Positions 1 through 4,382 of a stretch of DNA of 5,356 nt are shown one piece after another; position 1 is the first letter of the stretch; each line of letters begins with the position of its first letter. Both the position numbers and the translations under genes were made by a program. This DNA is from Campylobacteraceae bacterium (lineage in GTDB: Bacteria > Campylobacterota > Campylobacteria > Campylobacterales > Sulfurospirillaceae). A model generated the notes under the pieces. That model saw only the letters and a program-made list of their open reading frames with translations, was not told where the DNA came from and did no database searches. The stretch spans positions 1 to 5,356 of the forward strand of contig JALUMZ010000328.1 in the NCBI GenBank assembly GCA_027055635.1, written 5' to 3'.

Positions 1-1016
1 ATCTTTATCTCATCTAAAATTATAATGGGTGAGAGAGTTGGCAATAAAGTGTTTGCCAAAGAGGCTCTTAATCTTATTTCATCCTCTACATGTGGAGGAT
101 TTTTTATCATGTCAGCTATATTTTTATACTCAGTTTGTGCGATTTTATTGAATTTTTCTATAGGTAAAAACAGCATATCTTCTCTGCTAAAATATCCGAT
201 ATTCTCTTCAATATAAGCTATCTTGCCCTTTGTAAACTCTCTTGAAAGTTTAGAATAAAACAAAAAGTAACTTGGAAGCACCTCTTGTTTTGCATCTTTT
301 ACAGAGCCTTGTAAAAGCCTGTAATTTAAAAACTTTTCTCTTCGTAGTTTAAACTTTTCTCCATTTTTTTCACACTCGTTTACACTTTTATACAACTCAA
401 TTCTATCTTCTATGCTAGATGGTAAAATTTGTTTCGATATAGGCGACATCAATTCATCTTTGAGCCTATGCTGGGATTCTCTTTGGGCGCTCAAAGCAAA
501 AAGACATCCACAGTAGTTTTGATGATAAAGCATATCCCTTTTTGCCAATGCAAACTGTTCACTCGTGCCACCACCCTTTCTAAAGTCAGGCGTTAGTACA
601 TGTAAGCCATATTTTTCTTCAATTTCGCGAGCATTTTCTCTTAATTGTTCTATGGATTTTTTTGGGCTTGTTAGCAGTGTTGTTGTTATCTCTTTTTCCC
701 CGATTTCCAATGCTTTCATCGCAGTGTTAGCTAACCTATTATCAAAACAGACACTACATCTTTTACCTTTTTCCGGCTCATTTTCCAAGCCTCTTACTGC
801 TTCAATCCACCCTTCATAGTCATACTTACCTTCTAATAATTTTATACCTAGTTTATCGCAACTTCTTTTCACATCCATGAAGCGAAGTCTGTATTCGCTA
901 TAAGGGTGAATATTCGGATCATAGAAATAACCTATCAATTTTTTTTCAGGATAGAGAGAAGATAGTTTTTGCAAGAAAAAATGACTATCAACCGAACAAC
1001 ATATATGAACTAACAA
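1..1016 (-). CDS. queH: Epoxyqueuosine reductase QueH, 3' end outside window
   Basis: QueH is the cobalamin-independent enzyme (replacing QueG) that reduces epoxyqueuosine to queuosine in the wobble base of tRNAs with GUN anticodons; it acts in the cytoplasm and uses an iron-sulfur cluster. Reading the minus strand from 1016 gives 338 uninterrupted codons to the window edge. The family's cysteine pairs are all present: HICCSVDS (C6, C7), KRCSVC (C87, C90) and NYCGC (C169, C171). The DPNIHPYSEY stretch (about 33-42) and TTTLLTSPKKS (about 111-121) also match the family as I know it. The catalytic domain occupies about the first 200 residues. The remaining 140 or so, rich in Lys and Glu, form the C-terminal extension I expect in Campylobacterota homologues. 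The start is a TTG, forced because an in-frame TAA lies at 1044-1046 and no other start codon falls between it and C6. The stop codon is not in the window. Confidence 0.93.
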   Translation of the reverse strand, partial: MLVHICCSVDSHFFLQKLSSLYPEKKLIGYFYDPNIHPYSEYRLRFMDVKRSCDKLGIKLLEGKYDYEGWIEAVRGLENEPEKGKRCSVCFDNRLANTAMKALEIGEKEITTTLLTSPKKSIEQLRENAREIEEKYGLHVLTPDFRKGGGTSEQFALAKRDMLYHQNYCGCLFALSAQRESQHRLKDELMSPISKQILPSSIEDRIELYKSVNECEKNGEKFKLRREKFLNYRLLQGSVKDAKQEVLPSYFLFYSKLSREFTKGKIAYIEENIGYFSREDMLFLPIEKFNKIAQTEYKNIADMIKNPPHVEDEIRLRASLANTLLPTLSPIIILDEIK

Positions 1017-1024
1017 CTTTGCAA

Positions 1025-1030
1025 CTCCTT
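1025..1030 (-). promoter_or_regulatory. Ribosome binding site that fixes the queH TTG start
   Basis: The minus strand reads AAGGAG here, 8 bases before the TTG at 1016-1014. A second TTG directly abuts this site but is in another frame and meets TAG after four codons. The good Shine-Dalgarno match therefore supports the rare TTG start of queH. Confidence 0.8.
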
Positions 1031-1034
1031 TTTT

Positions 1035-1071
1035 TAACTGACCTTATGCACTAAACACATATCTGAGCAAA
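1035..1071 (+). repeat. Left terminal inverted repeat
   Basis: It begins TAACTGACC and ends CTGAGCAAA. It pairs with 1184-1220 at 34 of 37 positions. It lies between the queH -10 box and the queH ribosome binding site, so it would be transcribed into the queH leader. Confidence 0.8.
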
Positions 1072-1076
1072 TTATA
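1071..1076 (-). promoter_or_regulatory. Probable -10 box of queH
   Basis: The minus strand reads TATAAT, preceded by GTAG. This would start the transcript near 1064 and give a leader of about 48 bases that contains the left arm of the palindrome. A TTTATC at 1100-1095 is a poor -35 candidate at 18 bases; weak -35 boxes are normal in Campylobacterota. The -10 lies inside the inverted-repeat element, just past the inner end of its left arm. Confidence 0.55.
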
Positions 1077-1183
1077 CTACCCTTTGGGCAAAAAGATAAA
1101 GTATCATCTGGCTTCGTTAGATTTTTTTACCCAAGCTTTAGCTAGGCTTTCAAAAATCTGCCTTTTATATGACACTTTCTCTT

Positions 1184-1220
1184 TTTACTCAGATATGTGT
1201 TTAGTGCGTATGGTCAGTTA
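1184..1220 (-). repeat. Right terminal inverted repeat
   Basis: Inverted partner of 1035-1071. Its outer end, GGTCAGTTA, finishes 11 bases before the TATAAT serving the downstream permease gene, so any -35 element of that promoter falls within this arm. Confidence 0.8.
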
Positions 1221-1231
1221 TGAAATTATAG

Positions 1232-1237
1232 TATAAT
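1232..1237 (+). promoter_or_regulatory. Probable -10 box of the permease gene
   Basis: TATAAT lies 27 bases before the ATG at 1265, predicting a start near 1244 and a leader of about 20 bases. There is no good -35; the nearest sequence is TGGTCA at 1211-1216 (15-base spacing), inside the right arm of the palindrome. The leader contains no convincing Shine-Dalgarno sequence. Confidence 0.55.
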
Positions 1238-1264
1238 TTTAAAAAATTACATAAGTAAACTATT

Positions 1265-2158
1265 ATGAAAACAAAAAACTATATGCCTTATCTTATTATG
1301 ATTTTACCGCCTCTTCTTTGGGCTGGTAATTTTATAGTGGGTCGTGCCGTATCGGATCAGCATGCACCGCTCGGACTATCTTTTTACAGATGGTTTTATG
1401 CCACTTTAATTATCACTCCGTTTACAATAAAATCTATATGGGAACAAAAAGAACTAATCAAAAAGTTTTTCTGGCGTATCACTCTGCTTGCAATTTTAAG
1501 CATCAGTACATTTAACTCGCTTGCATATATTAGTTTACAATATACAACTGCTACAAATGCTCTGCTTTTAAACTCTTTTATCCCTATATTTATATTGATT
1601 ATTTCTGCACTATTTTTTAGTGAAAAAATCTCAAATAGGCAAATAGGAGGCGTATTTATATCGCTTGGGGGAGTCCTTGTAATCATAAGTAAGCTAAATA
1701 TTGATACTATTTTAGCTCTACATGTAAACAAGGGAGATTTATGGATGTTGCTCGCTGCCCTTGATTGGGCTATGTACTCTATATTGCTGAAACATTTAAG
1801 ACCAATCGAGCTAAAGCCTTTGGCATTTTTGGGAGTTATGATGATAATAGGAACTCTAGTTTTATATCCCGTTTTTCTAGCTGATCCCTTTGGTGAATCA
1901 AATATCATCTGGAATAAGGATATGATTATGGCAATCATATATATAGCAATTTTTCCATCTATTGTCTCATACATAGCATGGAATCACGGCATGCATAAAC
2001 TTGGAGCATCGATAGGTGGGCAGTACATCCATCTGATGCCCCTTTTTGGTGCATTTATGGCAGTTATATTTTTAAAAGAGCATATACATCTCTACCATAT
2101 AATAGGGGCATGTTGCATAGGTTTTGGTTTGTGGCTCAGCATAAGCATTAGAAAATAA
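1265..2158 (+). CDS. EamA/DMT-superfamily inner-membrane permease
   Basis: The 297-residue protein has the drug/metabolite transporter layout: two EamA repeats of five helices each and hydrophilic links. Helices are near 8-28, 40-58, 71-92, 97-118, 126-142, 157-178, 185-206, 220-239, 249-270 and 277-295. The family signature PPLLWAGNFIVGR sits at the start of repeat one (15-27). The start of repeat two is GDLWMLLAALDWAMYS (157-172). A positively charged link follows helix 2 (KELIKK). Members export amino acids, metabolites or drugs by proton exchange, but the substrate cannot be told from sequence. An in-frame TAA at 1256-1258 makes the ATG at 1265 the first possible start, despite the weak ribosome binding site. 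The gene stands alone: queH diverges from it upstream and the peroxiredoxin gene converges on it downstream. Confidence 0.9.
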   Translation: MKTKNYMPYLIMILPPLLWAGNFIVGRAVSDQHAPLGLSFYRWFYATLIITPFTIKSIWEQKELIKKFFWRITLLAILSISTFNSLAYISLQYTTATNALLLNSFIPIFILIISALFFSEKISNRQIGGVFISLGGVLVIISKLNIDTILALHVNKGDLWMLLAALDWAMYSILLKHLRPIELKPLAFLGVMMIIGTLVLYPVFLADPFGESNIIWNKDMIMAIIYIAIFPSIVSYIAWNHGMHKLGASIGGQYIHLMPLFGAFMAVIFLKEHIHLYHIIGACCIGFGLWLSISIRK

Positions 2159-2188
2159 AAAACTAAGCTTGCAACTCTTTTAGTTTTT
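2158..2188. terminator. Weak bidirectional terminator-like hairpin
   Basis: AAAAACTAA (2158-2166) pairs perfectly with TTAGTTTTT (2180-2188) around a 13-base loop. The U-tracts flank the stem on either strand, as in bidirectional terminators between convergent genes. The stem is almost all A-T, so it is probably weak. It overlaps the permease stop region and the last codons of the peroxiredoxin gene. Confidence 0.45.
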
Positions 2189-2630
2189 CTTTTACTGCTT
2201 CTACATGTCCTTTGACTTTTACTTTGTTCCAAATAGCTTTGATTTTTCCATCCGGTGAAATTATAAAGGTTGAACGAACTACCCCCATATACTCTCTTCC
2301 ATACATTTTTTTGAGTTGCCAAACACCATAACCCTCCAAGACCTCTTTGTTTTCATCAGCTAAAAGTGTGATTTGCAAATCTTTTTTTTCTATAAAATTT
2401 CTGTGTTTCTTGGGGCTATCAGGACTTACTCCCAATATAACAGTATCTAGCCCTTCAAACTCAGGCAGGGCAGAAGTAAATTCACAAGCTTCAGTAGTGC
2501 ATCCGGGGGTATTATCCTTTGGATAAAAGTATAAAACTATCCACTTTCCACTCAAATCCCTCAAACAAATCTCAACCTCATCTTGGTTTGGCAAACAAAA
2601 CTCCGGTGCTTTTTGGTTAATCTCTAACAT
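2163..2630 (-). CDS. bcp: Thioredoxin-dependent peroxiredoxin, Bcp/PrxQ family
   Basis: This 155-residue cytoplasmic thiol peroxidase reduces hydrogen peroxide and organic hydroperoxides and is recycled by thioredoxin. The AhpC/TSA core is complete. The active-site segment FYPKDNTPGCTTEAC (35-49) has T41, the peroxidatic C44 and C49 five residues on, the spacing of the resolving cysteine in E. coli-type atypical 2-Cys Bcp. R119 in GVVRSTFIISPDG is the conserved active-site arginine. Length matches the family (about 150-157). The frame stays open upstream for 32 more codons, but these look non-coding. The ATG at 2630-2628 begins the usual MLEINQKAPEF and has AAGGA 6 bases before it. The gene has its own promoter and diverges from the cytochrome operon, which would suit coordinated oxidative-stress control. 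Confidence 0.95.
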   Translation of the reverse strand: MLEINQKAPEFCLPNQDEVEICLRDLSGKWIVLYFYPKDNTPGCTTEACEFTSALPEFEGLDTVILGVSPDSPKKHRNFIEKKDLQITLLADENKEVLEGYGVWQLKKMYGREYMGVVRSTFIISPDGKIKAIWNKVKVKGHVEAVKEKLKELQA

Positions 2631-2636
2631 GTTTTT

Positions 2637-2641
2637 TCCTT
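2637..2641 (-). promoter_or_regulatory. Ribosome binding site that decides the bcp start
   Basis: The minus strand reads AAGGA 6 bases before the ATG at 2630. It selects the 155-residue start over an ATG 96 bases upstream that only keeps the frame open. Confidence 0.7.
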
Positions 2642-2651
2642 TTTTGCTAAG

Positions 2652-2682
2652 ATTATAGCAATAAATGATAAATATTTGCCAA
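2652..2682 (-). promoter_or_regulatory. Probable bcp promoter
   Basis: On the minus strand there is TATAAT at 2657-2652 and TTGGCA at 2682-2677, separated by 19 bases, slightly longer than ideal. Transcription would start near 2645, about 15 bases before the bcp ATG. The -35 touches the first direct repeat at 2681-2689. Confidence 0.5.
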
Positions 2683-2700
2683 TCTTCATCAAATCTCCAT
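2681..2700 (+). promoter_or_regulatory. Tandem direct repeat, candidate response-regulator operator
   Basis: AATCTTCAT (2681-2689) and AATCTCCAT (2692-2700) match at 8 of 9 positions and start exactly 11 bases apart, one helical turn. OmpR-family regulators typically bind as head-to-tail dimers to direct repeats at this period. The pair ends 10 bases before the -10 box of the cytochrome operon, replacing its -35, which fits activation. The operon itself encodes an OmpR-family regulator. That this regulator binds here is inference. Confidence 0.4.
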
Positions 2701-2710
2701 AAACAACCTC

Positions 2711-2716
2711 TATAAT
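2711..2716 (+). promoter_or_regulatory. Probable -10 box of the cytochrome operon
   Basis: TATAAT lies 30 bases before the ATG at 2747, predicting a start near 2723. The position expected for a -35 (about 2688-2693) reads ATCAAA, a poor match occupied by the direct repeats, so the promoter may need an activator. No other convincing promoter was seen before the downstream genes. Confidence 0.55.
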
Positions 2717-2735
2717 TTCTCCACAAATCAATTTC

Positions 2736-2741
2736 AAGGAG
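2736..2741 (+). promoter_or_regulatory. Strong ribosome binding site of the P460 gene
   Basis: AAGGAG lies 5 bases before the ATG at 2747. It is much stronger than the sites of the downstream genes (AAAGGA before the lipoprotein, a poor GTGGTGA before the regulator), consistent with most protein being made from the cytochrome gene. Confidence 0.75.
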
Positions 2742-2746
2742 AAAAG

Positions 2747-3277
2747 ATGAAGAAAATTAGTATAGCGTTGGCAGCGGTTGTTCTTAGTACTGCAACACTT
2801 TTTGGTTCAGATATATATCTTAGCGATAATGCAAAAGTTCCAAGTTTAACGATGAAAAATACAGGTCTTAGTTTTAAAGATATAGAGGGTTATCAAAACT
2901 ATAAAATAGTCGCCACTCACTTCAGAAAAGACAAAAATGAGATAAGGTACATACTCGCAAATCCAGCCGCATACAATGCCCTAAGAGCTAAGGCAAAAGT
3001 GATGCCAAACGGTAGTAAAGTAGTGAAGATTGGCTGGAGCGTAAATGATATGGCTTCGTTTCCATCAGCTCTTGAAGCGGATAAAATCCAAAGAGTTGAA
3101 TACATGATAAAAGATGCCACAAAACACAAAGAGAGTGATGGCTGGGGATATGCAAGATTTGTCAAGAAAAATGGAAATTACAAAGCATGGGGCGGAGATC
3201 CTAAAAGCTGTGTAGCCTGCCACGCAAGTGTAAAATCAAATGATGCACTTTTTACAAAATTTCAAAAAATGTTCTAA
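2747..3277 (+). CDS. Exported cytochrome P460-family c-type haem protein
   Basis: The 176-residue product starts with a Sec signal peptide (MKKISIALAAVVLSTATLFGS, cleavage likely near residue 20). The mature part has the cytochrome P460/cytochrome c'-beta pattern: a GYQNYKIVATHFR segment (48-60), YILANPAAYNALR (68-80), MPNGSKVVK (86-94), WGYARF (133-138) and a single haem c site CVACH (C155, C158, H159) near the C terminus. Family members bind one haem in the periplasm. Known ones oxidise hydroxylamine (true P460, with a lysine-haem cross-link) or bind NO and CO (cytochrome c'-beta). Whether one of the many lysines here makes the cross-link cannot be decided by reading. AAGGAG sits 5 bases before the ATG. 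It leads a four-gene unit with a lipoprotein and a two-component system, suggesting a sensing or protective role for nitrogen oxides or redox stress. Confidence 0.85.
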   Translation: MKKISIALAAVVLSTATLFGSDIYLSDNAKVPSLTMKNTGLSFKDIEGYQNYKIVATHFRKDKNEIRYILANPAAYNALRAKAKVMPNGSKVVKIGWSVNDMASFPSALEADKIQRVEYMIKDATKHKESDGWGYARFVKKNGNYKAWGGDPKSCVACHASVKSNDALFTKFQKMF

Positions 3278-3293
3278 AAATCAAAGGAAAAAT

Positions 3294-3689
3294 ATGAAAA
3301 CAAAATTATTATTAACGATAGCAGCGACTACAACACTACTTTTTGCCGGTTGTTCAACTAGCAATAGCCACTTAAATGCAAACTCGCAAATGGTATCACA
3401 TCTAAGTGACAGCTCTGGCATGGCTCTATATACATTTGATAAAGATACGGCAAATCAATCAAACTGCTACAATGGTTGTGAGAAAAAATGGCCTGTTTTT
3501 TATGGAAATTTAGATAAACTAAAACTTCCAAGTGATGTATCAAAATCAGATTTTGGCACAATCACAAGAAAAAATGGTGCTATGCAAACTACTTATAAAT
3601 CCAAACCATTGTATTACTTTTTTAAAGATGCAAAATCAGGTGATACAAACGGAGATGGTAAAAAAGGTGTTTGGCACATAATAAAATAA
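3294..3689 (+). CDS. Small lipoprotein with Yx(FWY)xxD motifs (COG4315/PF03640 type)
   Basis: The 131-residue protein begins MKTKLLLTIAATTTLLFAGC: a short positive start, a hydrophobic stretch and a lipobox (LFAGC), so C20 should be lipidated and the protein anchored in the envelope facing the periplasm. The mature part holds two copies of the secreted-repeat motif: YTFDKD (46-51) in a GMALYTFDKDT context and YYFFKD (107-112) before GDTNGDGKKGVW (116-127). The tract between carries NCYNGCEKKWP with C58 and C62, which could form a disulphide or bind a ligand. The biochemical role of this family is unknown to me; homologues are small exported proteins. The frame is open 54 bases further upstream, overlapping the cytochrome gene, but the ATG at 3294 has AAAGGA 6 bases before it and begins the signal peptide. 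It follows the cytochrome stop by 16 bases, so the two are probably cotranscribed. Confidence 0.87.
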   Translation: MKTKLLLTIAATTTLLFAGCSTSNSHLNANSQMVSHLSDSSGMALYTFDKDTANQSNCYNGCEKKWPVFYGNLDKLKLPSDVSKSDFGTITRKNGAMQTTYKSKPLYYFFKDAKSGDTNGDGKKGVWHIIK

Positions 3690-3698
3690 GAGTGGTGA

Positions 3699-4382
3699 AT
3701 GAAAAAAAAGATCCTGATAGTAGAAGATGAAGAGAGTATAGTTGAGTTTATAAAAAATCGACTGCAGAGCAATCTTTATGATACACATATCGCATATGAT
3801 GGAAGAGAGGCTATCTCCAAAATAGCCTCAAATTCATATGACTTAATCACACTTGATGTCATGTTACCACATGTAGATGGGTTTGAGATATGCAAAACTA
3901 TAAGAAAAAAATCAAAAAAGTGCTTGATTGTTATGATTAGTGCGCTTGATACGATGGAGTTTAAGACAAAAGGGTATGATTGTGGGATAGATGACTATAT
4001 TGCAAAGCCGTTTTCTGCTAGAGAGTTAGCTGTTAAAATCAAATCTTTGTTAAAAAGGAAAGAGGAAATCGCTTGTCTAAAAGATAAATCTCTTTGTGAT
4101 ATAATTCTCAAGGAAGAGGCAAAAGAGATACTTGTAGATGGATTTAAGATAGAATTTACACCAAGTGAATATACAATCTTGTCTGCATTGATAAACAATA
4201 AAAATAGGGTCTTTTCAAGAGCTGATTTGGCACAAATCATATATGACAATTATCTAGGTGAGATAGATGAGCAGGGTATAAACAGCCATATTTATCATAT
4301 AAGAGAAAAAGTTAGAGAGTACTATGATAAAGAGATCATAAAAACCGTAAGAGGAATGGGATACAAAATATATGAAAATTAA
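3699..4382 (+). CDS. OmpR/PhoB-family response regulator
   Basis: This 227-residue transcription factor is complete. The receiver domain (about 4-117) has the acidic pair E9/D10 with E11, the phospho-acceptor D53 in LITLDVMLPHVDGFE, the switch S81 in MISALD, and Y100 and K103 in DDYIAKPFS. The C-terminal winged helix (about 130-226) has FTPSEYTILSALINN (153-167), the recognition-helix region around INSHIYHIREKVR (194-206) and the closing TVRGMGYKIYEN. Phosphorylation by the adjacent kinase should control dimerisation on direct-repeat DNA. The start is 9 bases after the lipoprotein stop, with only a weak GTGGTGA ribosome site, suggesting translational coupling. The 3' end overlaps the kinase start by 11 bases. 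The direct repeats at 2681-2700 are a plausible own operator. Confidence 0.95.
   Translation: MKKKILIVEDEESIVEFIKNRLQSNLYDTHIAYDGREAISKIASNSYDLITLDVMLPHVDGFEICKTIRKKSKKCLIVMISALDTMEFKTKGYDCGIDDYIAKPFSARELAVKIKSLLKRKEEIACLKDKSLCDIILKEEAKEILVDGFKIEFTPSEYTILSALINNKNRVFSRADLAQIIYDNYLGEIDEQGINSHIYHIREKVREYYDKEIIKTVRGMGYKIYEN

Larger units (their letters stand above)
1035..1220. repeat. 186-base imperfect palindrome, MITE-like element with TA ends
   Basis: The terminal arms 1035-1071 and 1184-1220 are inverted copies: 34 of 37 positions pair, with exceptions 1044/1211, 1047/1208 (a T-G pair) and 1068/1187. A nested inverted repeat continues inward (1092-1107 with 1169-1184, 14 of 16 pairing), then 1110-1112 plus 1119-1126 with 1152-1159 plus 1160-1162. 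The whole can fold into a long interrupted hairpin with its apex around 1133-1149. Both ends carry TA (1035-1036 and 1219-1220), the target duplicated by IS630/Tc1-mariner transposons, but TA is short and here is also part of the palindrome. No open frame for a transposase fits inside. It is either a non-autonomous mobile element or a large structured regulatory palindrome. The pairing is read directly from the sequence; the mobile origin is inferred. Confidence 0.7.

Noticed and set aside
25..819. Plus-strand open frames at 25-216 and 565-819
   Set aside because: They lie opposite queH, whose 338-codon minus-strand reading has all family motifs; the plus frames have no recognisable domain or ribosome site.
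1072..1183. Possible small RNA or riboswitch in the palindrome interior
   Set aside because: The interior pairs with itself and has T-runs, but I recognise no known riboswitch or sRNA core and no start-terminator pair that would support a discrete RNA gene.
1396..1974. 192-codon minus-strand frame opposite the permease gene
   Set aside because: The plus strand encodes a complete, well-formed DMT permease; the antisense frame shows no domain, promoter or ribosome site and is a by-product of AT-rich codon use.
2092..2322. 76-codon minus-strand frame running across the bcp and permease 3' ends
   Set aside because: It overlaps bcp in another frame and crosses into the permease gene antisense; no similarity or start signal.
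2631..2726. 32-codon N-terminal extension of bcp
   Set aside because: The extension contains the promoter region, lacks family similarity, and the downstream ATG has a good ribosome site and gives the family's normal length.
3240..3293. 18-codon N-terminal extension of the lipoprotein
   Set aside because: It overlaps the cytochrome C terminus and would put a charged stretch before the signal peptide; the ATG at 3294 has a proper ribosome site and lipobox spacing.
2917..4249. Minus-strand frames at 2917-3165, 3358-3561 and 3995-4249
   Set aside because: Each is antisense to a clearly identified gene of the operon and shows no domain or start signal.
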